The position numbers and the translations under genes were made by a program. 51,096 bases of DNA from Chloroflexota bacterium (GTDB taxonomy: Bacteria; Chloroflexota; Dehalococcoidia; DSTF01; RBG-16-68-14): the NCBI GenBank assembly GCA_003228685.1, contig QIFC01000014.1, forward strand, positions 1-51,096. Reading direction: 5' to 3'. This document shows, in pieces, positions 38,687 to 48,070 of this stretch (its first letter is position 1; the number at the start of each line of letters is the position of its first letter). The notes below the pieces were generated by a model that had not been told where the DNA came from, made no database searches, and saw only the letters and a list, made by a program, of their open reading frames with translations.

Positions 38687-40099
38687 GTGGGGCTGCTCAC
38701 AGGCGTGCTCTATCTCGTCTTCTTCGGCTTCGGCTTCGCGTCGTTCACGGACCCCGACTACTGGTGGCACCTTCGCACCGGCGAGATGATCGTCGACACG
38801 CTCTCGGTCCCGCGCCAGGACACCTATTCGTTCACCGCGGCTGGCGCGGGCCTGCTAAACCATCAGTGGCTCTCCGAAGCGCTGATCTACCTCAGCGTCA
38901 ACTCGTTCGGCTACGCCGTGACGCTCGGCCTCTTTATCGCGCTCACGTTGGCCTCGTTCGGAATCATGCAGCGCTTGCTACTGCGGCTCGGCACGCCCCC
39001 GATGATCGCCCTCGCCCTCGTCGGGCTCGGCATGCTGATCAGCGCGCCGTTCTGGACCGTGCGGCCGCAGCTACTCAGTTGGTTCCTGCTCGCCGTCTTC
39101 GTCAACGTCCTCATCGATCGCGATCGGCCGGCCTGGCTTCTGGTGCCTGTGCTCGTGCTCTGGGCGAATCTCCACCTGGGCTTCTTGCTCGGACTGGGCG
39201 TCGTCGGCCTCTGGTTCCTGTCGAGAGCTTGGGAAGCGCGAGACGGACAGATCAAGTTCGCGCTCTGGCCTGCCGCGGCGTTCGTTGGCGCCGGCATTGC
39301 CGCGACTCTGCTCAATGCGAACGGACCGCGTCCCCTCCTGCAGATCCTGGAGTATCTGCCGCTCACCAGCAGCGATGTGAGCATACAAGGGATCTCAGAG
39401 CTCGATTCGCCTGACTTTGGGCAGGGGATCCACCTGCCGTTGCTGGCCGGCATTCTCGTGCTCATCGGCGTCACGCTGGCCGGCCGCGTCCGCGATCGGT
39501 TCGCGGTCTTGCTGGCCATCGCGTTCACGGCGATGGCTTTGCAGACGATCCGCTTCCAGCCGCTCTTCGCTCTCGCCTTCCTGCCCGCGGCCGGCTTGGC
39601 GGCCACGCACCTCCTGAGCCAGCGCAAGCGCGAGGGCCAGGCCCCGCGCTCCTTCGTCAACTGGAGTCTCGTAGCCATCACGGCCGTCGCCGTCCTCATC
39701 GCGATCCCTCAACTGCCGGGCGCCCAGGTCGGACGCCAAGCGAACACCGACGGCCGCACGTTCTATCCAGCGCAATCGCTTGCCTGGGTCCAGGACAACA
39801 TCCCTGACGCGAACGTCTTCACCACTCACATGTGGGGCGGCTACTTCATCTACGGACTGGATCCGGAGGGACACGTCTACATCGACGGGCGCAGCACCAT
39901 GTATGGCCCTGAGCGATTCGAGAGCTATCGCCTCATCCTGAACGCCAACGAAGGCTGGCAAGCCGAACTGGAGGGCTCCGGCGCTAACGTCGTCGTCGTT
40001 GGTCAGACCGAGGAGGTCGCTTCCGCGTTGGTAGATGCCGCAGGGTGGCGATTGATCCTCGAGGAGCCCGGCGAAGCGCTGTTCGTCCGCGACCCCTAG
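38687..40099 (+). CDS. Multispanning membrane protein
   Basis: 470 residues from GTG 38687, with many hydrophobic segments spread over about 1-350 and a soluble C-terminal domain. FTDPDYWWHLRTGEMI at the start is a conserved pattern of large integral membrane proteins related to GT-C-like glycosyltransferases, but the catalytic role is not settled. The periplasmic tail (NIPDANVFTTHMWGGYFIYGLDPEGHVYIDGRSTMYG) recurs in such proteins. No Shine-Dalgarno precedes GTG 38687. The same frame opens upstream to an ATA at 38624 preceded 7 nt earlier by GGAGGG, so a non-canonical start is possible. Its stop shares a CTAG with that of hisS. Confidence 0.75.
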   Translation: MGLLTGVLYLVFFGFGFASFTDPDYWWHLRTGEMIVDTLSVPRQDTYSFTAAGAGLLNHQWLSEALIYLSVNSFGYAVTLGLFIALTLASFGIMQRLLLRLGTPPMIALALVGLGMLISAPFWTVRPQLLSWFLLAVFVNVLIDRDRPAWLLVPVLVLWANLHLGFLLGLGVVGLWFLSRAWEARDGQIKFALWPAAAFVGAGIAATLLNANGPRPLLQILEYLPLTSSDVSIQGISELDSPDFGQGIHLPLLAGILVLIGVTLAGRVRDRFAVLLAIAFTAMALQTIRFQPLFALAFLPAAGLAATHLLSQRKREGQAPRSFVNWSLVAITAVAVLIAIPQLPGAQVGRQANTDGRTFYPAQSLAWVQDNIPDANVFTTHMWGGYFIYGLDPEGHVYIDGRSTMYGPERFESYRLILNANEGWQAELEGSGANVVVVGQTEEVASALVDAAGWRLILEEPGEALFVRDP

Positions 40100-41370
40100 T
40101 CTGCCACGTTCGACAGGAACTCGTCCCGCGCAACCTGGCGCTGTTCACCGTCAGCCATGCTGCGCAGCGTGACGTCGCCGGCCTCGAGTTCCTTGTCACC
40201 GATGATGGCCGCGTATCGCGCTTCGAGCCCGCCCGCGTGACGGAGCTGCGCCTTCAGACTGCGGCCGCTTCCTCCGACCACCGCGGCGATGCCGGCCTGC
40301 CGCAGCTCCCGCGCGAGCTGCAGCGCGGCTTCACGCGCTGGCTCCGAGGCGTGGGCCACGTACACGCGCGGCCCGTCCGCTTCCGGCACCGGCACGTTCT
40401 GGCGTTTCATGTTGATGATGATCCGCTCGAACCCAGCACCGAACCCCGTCGCCGGCGTCGGCTTGCCCCCCAGCAGCTCAATCAGCCCATCGTAACGTCC
40501 GCCGCCGCCGATCACAGACTGCGACCCCTCCTCAGGCGGCTGGAACTCGAACACGGTGCGCGTGTAGTAGTCCAGACCGCGCACGAGACGAGGGTTCACC
40601 TCGAACCCGATGTCGAGCGCGGTCAGGTACCCCTGCAGCGATGAGAAGTGCTCTTCGCAGGCCTCGCAGAGGTGTTCTCCAATCGAGGGCGCTTTCACCG
40701 CCAGCGCCTGACAACGCTCCACTTTGCAGTCGAGCAGACGCAGCGGACTCGCTTCGTAACGACTCCGGCAGTCGGCGCAGACCTCGCCCAAGTAATCGCC
40801 GTAATACGCTCGCAGCGCCTCAATGTATCCCGGCCGGCATTCGGCATCGCCAATGCTGTTGATCCGCAACGAAATACCGCTCAGCCCTAGCGCGTCGTAG
40901 AAACTCGCAAGCAGATCGATCACCTCAGCGTCGATCAAAGAGCTATCGTCGCCGATCGCCTCCACCCCCAACTGCGTGTGCTGCCGGTAGCGGCCCGCCT
41001 GGGGCCGGTCATAGCGAAACACCGGAGAGACGTAGTAGAGCCGCACCGGCTGTGGCAGCGCCTGCATACCATGCTCCAGGTACGCTCGGCACACGTTCGC
41101 CGTGCCTTCCGGCCGCAGTGCCAGGCGGTCGTTGCCACGGTCGTCGAAGATGTAGATCTCCTTCTCGACAATGTCCGTCCCCTCCCCCACGCCACGAAGA
41201 AACAGCCGTGCGTCCTCGAACATCGGCGTCTCGATCCGCCCGTAGCCGAACAGCTTCGCGATCCGCTCGCCCGTCCGGCGCACGAAGCTCCAGTGCGCCT
41301 CGTCCTCGGGTAGGACGTCGTTCGTGCCGCGTGGGGCTTGAAATCGCATGGGGCGGGAGTCGTTGGGCAT
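40096..41370 (-). CDS. hisS: Histidyl-tRNA synthetase
   Basis: 424 residues from ATG 41370; upstream sequence adds only a non-family extension. PRGTNDVLPEDEAHW is the N-terminal motif. LRPEGTANVCRAYLE is motif 2 and GLDYYTRTVFE and GGGGRYDGLIELLGG are the HisA box and motif 3. The C-terminal anticodon-binding domain is DGPRVYVAHASEPAREAALQLARELRQAGIAA. It charges tRNA-His. The gene is divergent from relA with a 62-bp gap; TATGCT ends 9 nt before its start. Confidence 0.97.
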   Translation of the reverse strand: MPNDSRPMRFQAPRGTNDVLPEDEAHWSFVRRTGERIAKLFGYGRIETPMFEDARLFLRGVGEGTDIVEKEIYIFDDRGNDRLALRPEGTANVCRAYLEHGMQALPQPVRLYYVSPVFRYDRPQAGRYRQHTQLGVEAIGDDSSLIDAEVIDLLASFYDALGLSGISLRINSIGDAECRPGYIEALRAYYGDYLGEVCADCRSRYEASPLRLLDCKVERCQALAVKAPSIGEHLCEACEEHFSSLQGYLTALDIGFEVNPRLVRGLDYYTRTVFEFQPPEEGSQSVIGGGGRYDGLIELLGGKPTPATGFGAGFERIIINMKRQNVPVPEADGPRVYVAHASEPAREAALQLARELRQAGIAAVVGGSGRSLKAQLRHAGGLEARYAAIIGDKELEAGDVTLRSMADGEQRQVARDEFLSNVAD

Positions 41371-41432
41371 GCTGTCGCCAGCATAGCGAAGGCGTCTACC
41401 CCCTGCCACCCCTATGCTAAAGTGGTTACACG

Positions 41433-43640
41433 ATGGTACTGACTCAGGTTGACGAGATGAAGGAGTACCAGCGCCTGCTTGAGCGCGTCCGCTCCTACCT
41501 GCCGGACGATCGCGTCAGCTTAGTGGAGCAGGCCTTTCAGTTCGCGGCAGAGAGCCATCGTGACCAACTCCGCAAGTCCGGCGACCCCTACATCGTTCAC
41601 CCGCTCGACGCTGCCCTCACCGTCGCCGACCTCCAACTCGATGGCGTAGCCGTAGCGGCAGCGCTCCTACACGATGTCCAAGAGGACTGCGGTGTCCCCA
41701 ACCAAGAACTCCAGCGCCGCTTCGGTGAGGATGTCGCCAAGCTCGTCGATGGCGCCACCAAACTGGAACACATCACCAAGCACTCCTCCGAACCTGCTGC
41801 GTTCGACAGCGCTATGCAGGCCGAGAACCTGCGCAAGATGTTCCTCGCCATGGCTGAGGACGTGCGCGTCGTCATCGTTAAGCTGGCCGACCGCCTCCAC
41901 AACATGCGTACGCTGGAGTACGTCGAGCCGGCACACCAGATACGAACAGCGCAGGAGACAATGGAGATCTTTGCACCGCTCGCCAGCCGCCTGGGCATCT
42001 GGCAAATCAAGTGGGAACTAGAAGACCTCTCATTCCAGTACTTGGAGCCTAAAACGTATGACGAGATCGCCCAGCTCATCGCGTCCCGCCGCACCACGCG
42101 CGAGCGGTACGTGGCTCGCGTCGAAAAGATCCTACAGGACGAACTGGGGCAGCAGAACATCGAAGCGACAGTCCAGGGCCGCGCAAAACACATCTACAGC
42201 GTCCATCAGAAGATGCGGAAGTACGCCGCGCAGGGAAAGACGTTCAACGAAATCTACGACCTGCTCGCGCTCCGCGTCCTCGTCGACAGCGTCGCCGACT
42301 GCTATGCGGTGCTGGGAACGGTGCACGGCCTTTGGCGTCCGATCCCTGGCGAGTTCGACGACTACATCGCCAGCCCGCGCGAGGACGTGTATCAGTCGCT
42401 TCACACGACCGTCATGTGCATCGAGGCGCGGCCACTCGAGATCCAGATCCGCACGCACGAGATGCACCAACTCGCCGAGTTCGGCGTCGCCGCCCACTGG
42501 CGATACAAGGAGGGCGGCAAGCAGGACGTGCGCTTTGAAGAGCGCCTCTCCTGGCTCCGCCAGCTGCTCGAATGGCAGCGCGACATATCACATGCCGAAG
42601 ACTTCGTCGAAACACTCAAGACGGACATCTTCCAAGACCAAGTCTTCGTCTACACACCAAAGGGCGAAATCAAGGATCTTCCGGCGGGGGCAACAGCTAT
42701 CGACCTCGCCTACCGCATCCACACGGACCTCGGTCACCACTGCGTAGGAGCAAAGGTCAACGGCCGGCTCGTCGCCCTCAACCAGCCGCTGGAGAACGGC
42801 GACGTCATAGAAGTCGTTGTTGGGCGCAACTCCCGCGGCCCTTCACGGGACTGGCTCAACCGCAACCTGGGCTACGTCAAGACCGGCCATGCCCGGCAGA
42901 AAATCCGCCAGTGGTTCCGAAAGCAAGAACGCGCCGAAAACATCGAGAAGGGCCACGAGATGCTCGAAAAGGAGCTGCGCAGGCTCGGTGTCACCGTCGC
43001 CGAATGTAGAGACGAGCTGCTGCGTGTCTTCCACTTCGAGGCGATCGACGACCTCCATGCCGCCCTCGGCTTCGGCGGAATCAGCCTCCATCAGATCGCC
43101 CAGCGCGTCGAGCGCTTCATGGCGCCGGACGAGATCGAGACGAAGCCGGCAAAGGCGAAGTTTGCCGACTCCGTAGCCTCGACGGACATCCAGGTACTCG
43201 GTACCGGCGACTTGCTCACTCAGATCGCGCGTTGCTGTGGCCCAGTCCCGGGCGATGAGATCATCGGTTACGTTACACGCAGCCGCGGCGTCACCGTCCA
43301 CCGGCGCGATTGCCACAACGTCCTTCACGAGGACGAGCAAGCGCGTCTCGTAGAAGTCGAGTGGGGCCGTACGGGCGAATTCTACCCTGTCGCCGTGCTC
43401 ATTGAGGCGTGGGACCGCGTCGGCCTCTTGCGTGACATCAGCACGATGATCGCCGAGGAAAAGGTGAACATGGTCGCCGTCCGGACGCAGGAACACGGCG
43501 ACCGCATGACCGCGATCTATCTCACGTTAGAGACGCAGGGCGTCGATCAGCTAAGCCGGCTGCTCGTCAGGCTAGAGACCGTGCGAGGCGTGCTAAGCGC
43601 CACACGTGCAACGGAAATCGCGGCCCAAGAAGCGCAGTGA
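41433..43640 (+). CDS. rsh: Bifunctional (p)ppGpp synthetase/hydrolase RelA/SpoT
   Basis: 735 residues. N-terminal HD hydrolase domain: LRKSGDPYIVHPLDAALTVADLQLDGVAVAAALLHDVQED (metal His/Asp) and VVIVKLADRLHNMRTL. Synthetase: FNEIYDLLALRVLVDSVADCYAVLGTVHGLWRPIPGEFDDYIASPREDVYQSLHTTV. TGS domain DQVFVYTPKGEIKDLPAGATAIDLAYRIH, then a Zn/RIS region (QIARCCGPVPGDEIIGYVTRSRGVTVHRRDC) and an ACT C-terminus. Both activities look intact, so it is the sole-RSH bifunctional type of stringent control enzyme. Confidence 0.96.
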   Translation: MVLTQVDEMKEYQRLLERVRSYLPDDRVSLVEQAFQFAAESHRDQLRKSGDPYIVHPLDAALTVADLQLDGVAVAAALLHDVQEDCGVPNQELQRRFGEDVAKLVDGATKLEHITKHSSEPAAFDSAMQAENLRKMFLAMAEDVRVVIVKLADRLHNMRTLEYVEPAHQIRTAQETMEIFAPLASRLGIWQIKWELEDLSFQYLEPKTYDEIAQLIASRRTTRERYVARVEKILQDELGQQNIEATVQGRAKHIYSVHQKMRKYAAQGKTFNEIYDLLALRVLVDSVADCYAVLGTVHGLWRPIPGEFDDYIASPREDVYQSLHTTVMCIEARPLEIQIRTHEMHQLAEFGVAAHWRYKEGGKQDVRFEERLSWLRQLLEWQRDISHAEDFVETLKTDIFQDQVFVYTPKGEIKDLPAGATAIDLAYRIHTDLGHHCVGAKVNGRLVALNQPLENGDVIEVVVGRNSRGPSRDWLNRNLGYVKTGHARQKIRQWFRKQERAENIEKGHEMLEKELRRLGVTVAECRDELLRVFHFEAIDDLHAALGFGGISLHQIAQRVERFMAPDEIETKPAKAKFADSVASTDIQVLGTGDLLTQIARCCGPVPGDEIIGYVTRSRGVTVHRRDCHNVLHEDEQARLVEVEWGRTGEFYPVAVLIEAWDRVGLLRDISTMIAEEKVNMVAVRTQEHGDRMTAIYLTLETQGVDQLSRLLVRLETVRGVLSATRATEIAAQEAQ

Positions 43641-44857
43641 GAGCCTTCCCTTGCGGCGGCGCGCTCGGGGTCGCCGTTCTAGCCGCGGCCATCTTTGCGG
43701 TCGGCTGTGGCGATGAAGCGATCCCGCGGGTGAGTGACGACAACCCGTCCCAGCCACCCTTCCTCCAAACGCCACGAGGCGAACGCCAACTGCCGCCGGG
43801 TGTCTTCGCCATCGCGTGGGAAGGGCAGGGAGAGACGCAGCTCATTGTGGAGGAACCGTTGCCAGCCGGCTACAGAGTGGAGACTGTGGCCTCTGGGCTG
43901 GACAACCCCGTAGACATGGCCTTCCTTCCCGATGGGCGCATCCTCGTCACCGAGCAATACAGCGGCCTGATACGGATCATCGATCAAGGCCTGGTCCTCG
44001 GTGAGCCGTTCGCTGAAATCGAGAACGTCGTCCAGGATCAGCTTGAACAGGGCCTGCTCGGTATCGCGATCGACCCGGACTTCGAGCAAAATCGCTGGGT
44101 CTATGTCTTCTACGTTGAGGCGGCCGCTGATGCACCCGATTTCCCATCACGCTCAGTGCTCCTGCGCCTGACAGAAAGTGAAGGCATCGCCAGTGATCCT
44201 CAGGAGCTAGCCGAGCTGCCATTCGGGGCGGCAGGACAGCACAACGGCGGCGGCGTGCGCTTCGGGCCGGACGGAAAGCTGTACGTCACCCTTGGAGACA
44301 CCAACCGTGCCGATCTGGCTTCAGATCCGAGCGAGACCGTTGGCAAGATCCTGAGGCTGGAACCGAACGGCGAGCCAGCAGCCGGCAACCCGTTCTTGGA
44401 TACGCCAAATGCTGACCCGCGCGTCTATGCGACCGGCTTTCGTAACGTGTTCGGGATCGCCTTCCACCCTAGCTTGCCGGACGGCCTGCTCGCCCTAGAC
44501 AACGCGGAGTTCGAGGGAGACGAGATCGATATTGTCAGACCTGGCCTGCACTACGGCTGGCCGGACGGTGACGGCCAGCCACCCATCTGGAGCTACCTGA
44601 ACAACGTTGGACCTGCCGGGGCTGTCGTGTACACGGGGAGCGAGCTGGCAGCGTTCGAGGGCGACCTCTTCTTCTGCCAGTTCCACTTCGGAGGCGTGCT
44701 CCACCGCGTCCAACTCTCGGCCGGCCTCGATCGGGTCCTGTCTGACTCGATCGCGGCTCGCGGTTGCACCTCCTCAGTCGCACAGGGCTCGGACGGTCTC
44801 CTCTACTTTCTGGACCGCGTGTCAGGCGATCTCAACCGCATCGGGCTTGCTGATTGA
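43637..44857 (+). CDS. PQQ-dependent sugar dehydrogenase, lipoprotein
   Basis: 406 residues with GTG start in a 4-bp overlap with relA/spoT. The N-terminus LGVAVLAAAIFAVGCGDE has a lipobox (AVGC), so the protein is an exported lipoprotein. The six-blade propeller of the glucose/sorbosone dehydrogenase family shows AFLPDGRILVTEQYSGLIRII, QGLLGIAIDPDFEQNRWVYVFY, AGQHNGGGVRFGPDGKLYVTLGD and FRNVFGIAFHP. Such proteins oxidise sugars outside the membrane with PQQ. No PQQ biosynthesis gene is visible, and activity is inferred from family only. Confidence 0.9.
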   Translation: MRAFPCGGALGVAVLAAAIFAVGCGDEAIPRVSDDNPSQPPFLQTPRGERQLPPGVFAIAWEGQGETQLIVEEPLPAGYRVETVASGLDNPVDMAFLPDGRILVTEQYSGLIRIIDQGLVLGEPFAEIENVVQDQLEQGLLGIAIDPDFEQNRWVYVFYVEAAADAPDFPSRSVLLRLTESEGIASDPQELAELPFGAAGQHNGGGVRFGPDGKLYVTLGDTNRADLASDPSETVGKILRLEPNGEPAAGNPFLDTPNADPRVYATGFRNVFGIAFHPSLPDGLLALDNAEFEGDEIDIVRPGLHYGWPDGDGQPPIWSYLNNVGPAGAVVYTGSELAAFEGDLFFCQFHFGGVLHRVQLSAGLDRVLSDSIAARGCTSSVAQGSDGLLYFLDRVSGDLNRIGLAD

Positions 44858-45041
44858 GACCTGAGGAGACCTTGCACGCCTGCTCCTGCATTCGCGCAAC
44901 GACGAGCGCCGTCACTAGTGCAATCAGCCCGATCGCTACGAGAGCGCGGCGGAGCTGTTCTGCAGCGGCGCGCCATGGAGTACGTAGATACGCTCGAGCA
45001 CGAGAACGCCGCCTATGCGGCCGCGAGCTCTGCGGGCGCAT
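44832..45041 (-). CDS. Possible small membrane protein between GSDH and HD-GYP genes
   Basis: 69 residues from ATG 45041, overlapping the end of the HD-GYP gene and running across the intergenic gap into the convergent dehydrogenase gene's 3' end. It has an Arg-rich N-terminus followed by LVAIGLIALVTALVVARM, a plausible single transmembrane segment. No homologue is known to me, and overlap on both sides makes chance likely; listed because the gap otherwise lacks a feature. Confidence 0.3.
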   Translation of the reverse strand: MRPQSSRPHRRRSRARAYLRTPWRAAAEQLRRALVAIGLIALVTALVVARMQEQACKVSSGLNQQARCG

Positions 45042-46440
45042 CCCGCGAACCTGGTTCAGCGAACACGGCGACGAGCGCCTGCACACAGCGTGCATCCAGC
45101 GTCACGCCGCTCGCTTGCAATATCTCGCCCATCGCCTCCAGGTGGCTCGCAGCGTCGCGATAGGGACGCTGCGACGTCATCGCGTCATACGTGTCGGCCA
45201 CCGCGACGATCCGCGACAGCATCGGAATGTCCTCGCCAGTCAGACCATCCGGATAACCGCTGCCGTCTAGTCGTTCGTGATGCCAGCGGATGATCTCCGC
45301 AATGTCCTTGAGCGGCTCTACCTTCGACGCAATCTCATGCCCGCGGGTCGTGTGCTCCTTGACGATCGCGAACTCCTCCTCAGTGAGCGGGCCGTGCTTC
45401 GTCAGGATCGATGCCGGAACGCTGATCTTGCCAACATCATGCATCTGAGCTGCAACGACAAGCGCTCGCAGGTCGCTGGCCGGTAGGTTCATGCGTTGCC
45501 CGATCGCCAGAGCATGCGCCGACACCCGGTGTACGTGGCCGAACGTCTCCTCGTCTTTGATCTCAATGGCGTCGACGAGATTGACGATCGGCTCGTCCAG
45601 GCCTCTATTGAGCTGCGCCAGCGCGTCGCGCATGGAGAGCGCATCCGCAATCGCTCGCAGCGTGCCTGCGCGCCGCACTTCGATCGCCCATCCGGCGAAC
45701 AAGACGGCGAACGCTCCCACGTAGAGCGCGTGGTAGAGCCACCAGGACACATGCCAGGTGCGGCCCCAGATCAGCATCACCTGAACCTCTAGCAAGAGAG
45801 CTAGCGCGCCAACCATCGCAAGCTGCGATGGAAGCCGGGCGAACTGGTATGCCTGGTAGTATCGCCAGACCGCGAACGCGACCAACGCGAGGCCGCTAAG
45901 TCCCATGCTGAGCTGGAACGCGCGGTTGCCGACGGGTACCCAGTCCAGCCAGGTTTCCGTCGCGGGCGTCACGCTCAACAGAATGTAGCCGAAGATGAAC
46001 GCGGCAACCCCGCTGAAGACCATTCCTCCGCGCGTCGCGACGAAGCCGTCGATCGTGCGCGGCAGGTTGATCACGCTCACGGCGGCCAGCCCACAACCGA
46101 GAGCGACACTGAGCCACGCCGAGACACTCAGCGACTTGTAGTACCCATCCGCAACGATCCCCGGCGTCGTCAGGCCGTGTACGGCGAAGATCCCTGCGAT
46201 CACGAAGAAGGCCAGCCCCAAGAACAAAAGGCGCGTCTCGTGTAGCGTCCGCGCCGACGCGATGATGATCCCGCAGGCGATGGCCGCCGCGATCGCGGTG
46301 AAGCTCACGACGTAGAAGTGCACGGACATTGACATGAGCATCGGGTCCCAGGATGGCTTCGCGAGAAGCACGAGGAACGCGATGAGCGGGGCGGCCAGAA
46401 CCACCAGCCCGATGCCCTTGATAACGTTGCTGTTCGTCAT
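45013..46440 (-). CDS. HD-GYP cyclic di-GMP phosphodiesterase-type membrane protein
   Basis: 475 residues from ATG 46440. Residues 1-255 hold about eight hydrophobic segments forming a membrane sensor module. The C-terminal HD-GYP domain (about 300-460) carries HVHRVSAHALAIGQRMN, MHDVGKISVP (His/Asp 334-335), HTTRGHEI, IRWHHERLDGSGYPDGL (GYP 395-397) and VAVADTYDAMTSQRPYR. The metal ligands are intact, so hydrolysis of c-di-GMP or a related nucleotide is likely. Membrane input is unknown. It should respond to an extracellular or membrane cue. Confidence 0.93.
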   Translation of the reverse strand: MTNSNVIKGIGLVVLAAPLIAFLVLLAKPSWDPMLMSMSVHFYVVSFTAIAAAIACGIIIASARTLHETRLLFLGLAFFVIAGIFAVHGLTTPGIVADGYYKSLSVSAWLSVALGCGLAAVSVINLPRTIDGFVATRGGMVFSGVAAFIFGYILLSVTPATETWLDWVPVGNRAFQLSMGLSGLALVAFAVWRYYQAYQFARLPSQLAMVGALALLLEVQVMLIWGRTWHVSWWLYHALYVGAFAVLFAGWAIEVRRAGTLRAIADALSMRDALAQLNRGLDEPIVNLVDAIEIKDEETFGHVHRVSAHALAIGQRMNLPASDLRALVVAAQMHDVGKISVPASILTKHGPLTEEEFAIVKEHTTRGHEIASKVEPLKDIAEIIRWHHERLDGSGYPDGLTGEDIPMLSRIVAVADTYDAMTSQRPYRDAASHLEAMGEILQASGVTLDARCVQALVAVFAEPGSRDAPAELAAA

Positions 46441-46489
46441 GATCAACCGATGAAGTATCGGCTGTATAGAGCTTGTGAATTAGCGTCTG

Positions 46490-46804
46490 CTAACTACGGC
46501 CGCGTTCTGCTTCTACACATTCCACGCCATCGGCACCGGCGACAGCCGAGTGCGGCGTGCCGGCGGGCAACTCCAGCCGGTCGCCGGGCGCAAGCTCGTA
46601 CTCGCCCGCCGGCGTCGCGAACGTGATCGAGCCTTTGGCACAATACAGCACCTTGTGATAGCCATGCTCGTATGCGGCGTACACATCGCCGGGGCCGTTC
46701 GACCACCAGCGCGGAGCGAGCCCTTCGTCCCGCATGGCCCCATCCAACAACTTCGATGTCGGCGGCGCTTCCTCGGACCAGCGAGCGACCGTTGGCTCGG
46801 TCAC
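46490..46804 (-). CDS. Cupin-domain protein
   Basis: 104 residues from GTG 46804, which overlaps the TGA of the beta-lactamase-fold gene by 4 bp. The cupin barrel is visible: GDVYAAYEHGYHKVLYCAKGSITFATPAGEYELAPGDRLELPAGTPHSAVAG. Motif 1 has the H of HKVLYC region, and motif 2 PAGTPH-. Small cupins bind metals and small molecules and may act as enzymes, sensors or stabilisers. Coupled translation with the preceding hydrolase suggests related function. Confidence 0.85.
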   Translation of the reverse strand: MTEPTVARWSEEAPPTSKLLDGAMRDEGLAPRWWSNGPGDVYAAYEHGYHKVLYCAKGSITFATPAGEYELAPGDRLELPAGTPHSAVAGADGVECVEAERGRS

Positions 46805-47961
46805 AACGCGCAGCTTGCCGCCAAGCTGGAAATCGCCGTCGCGCGCCGGCCCAGCGACTGCAAGTCGACGAACCCGTTGGTTACGTATCCCAGCGAGATG
46901 CCTGAAGCTGGATCGCCCCACGCCAACTGGCCTCCCGCCCCACCGTGTCCGAACGCGCGCGGAGATGCCACACGCCCGAAGCCTCGCAGGTTGGCCTTGC
47001 CATCGTCTCCAGCGATCACGATGCTGAGACCTCTCAGGACGGGGGCGCCCATGAGATCGACGTGATGGGCCGTTCGCACCTTCGTCGCGAACTCAATCGT
47101 TTCCTGTTTCAGGATTCGCGTGCCGTCCGGCACAACGCCATCGTTGACGAGCGGCTGGTAGAACATCGCCAGCTCCGCCGCGCTCGCGATACCACCGGCG
47201 CCCGGCACGCCAACAGCGCGATTGGCCGGCTCGTTAAAGTGCAACGTGGTTTGCGGCGTCACCTCTCCATACCCGCCGGGCGGCGCCACCGGCTCGCCCA
47301 TGTATACGATGTCTGCAACCCGGTCGTTCAGCTCCTGCGGCAGCCCCACGAACAGCTCGGGCAGCCCTATCGGCCCAGTCACCCTATCTCGAATGACGTC
47401 ACGATAATCGGAGCCCGTTCGACGCTGGATGATCTCCACCAGCACCCAGTGCGCGGACGTCGCGTGGTATTCGAACTTGCTGTCAGGCTCCCACATCAAT
47501 CGCCATGAAGCGAACGCCTTGAGCCGCTTCGCTCTGTCCGACCAAATCTTGGGCCCCAACGGCGCACGCGGAAATCCCGCCGTATGCAACAGCACCTGCT
47601 CGACCGTGACCACTTCTTTGCCGTTCGTGCCGAATTCTGGGATGATGTCGGCCACGCGCTGGTCCAGGTTGAGCTGCCCCTCCTCAAGGAGCTGCCAGAT
47701 CGCCACGGCGACGATCGCCTTCGTCGCCGAATAGATCGTGTACAACGTTTCGTCCGTGGCCGGCCGTTCGGTTCCGCCCTGCACGGCCCGCCCGAAGGTC
47801 CTCAGCCCCGCCAGCCTGCCACGCCGCGCGACCGCTACCTGCGCGCTCGGTAGGACGCCATCGTCGACGTCCCGCTGTGCCCGGGCGAACAGAGCGTCGA
47901 GCGCTTCGCTGTCGACACCGACGTCCTCAGGCTTCTCCGCGATCAACTCTGGGTTCAGCAT
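46801..47961 (-). CDS. Serine beta-lactamase-fold hydrolase (EstB/class C-like)
   Basis: 386 residues; AGGAG lies 5 nt before ATG 47961. The SxxK motif is YSATKAIVAVAIWQL (SATK), the Tyr motif is FEYHATSAHWVL, and the third motif HGGAGGQLAW replaces KTG by HGG, as in esterases and D-aminopeptidases of the family. No signal peptide is seen, so it is likely cytoplasmic. The substrate could be an ester, amide or peptide. It is cotranscribed with the cupin gene. Confidence 0.9.
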   Translation of the reverse strand: MLNPELIAEKPEDVGVDSEALDALFARAQRDVDDGVLPSAQVAVARRGRLAGLRTFGRAVQGGTERPATDETLYTIYSATKAIVAVAIWQLLEEGQLNLDQRVADIIPEFGTNGKEVVTVEQVLLHTAGFPRAPLGPKIWSDRAKRLKAFASWRLMWEPDSKFEYHATSAHWVLVEIIQRRTGSDYRDVIRDRVTGPIGLPELFVGLPQELNDRVADIVYMGEPVAPPGGYGEVTPQTTLHFNEPANRAVGVPGAGGIASAAELAMFYQPLVNDGVVPDGTRILKQETIEFATKVRTAHHVDLMGAPVLRGLSIVIAGDDGKANLRGFGRVASPRAFGHGGAGGQLAWGDPASGISLGYVTNGFVDLQSLGRRATAISSLAASCAL

Positions 47962-48057
47962 TCGCTCTCCTTGCCGCGGCGCAACGCTACCAGCCCAACG
48001 GCGTGGATGTCAACATCGCTTGGGCCTCCTCCTTATGTGCTCGAGGCTCGCATGCCC

Positions 48058-48063
48058 TAGAAT
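48058..48063 (+). promoter_or_regulatory. -10 box of a leaderless gene
   Basis: TAGAAT at 48058-48063 ends seven bases before ATG 48071. The -35 is poorly defined. Same arrangement as at 8871. Confidence 0.4.
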
Positions 48064-48070
48064 GCCTGCG

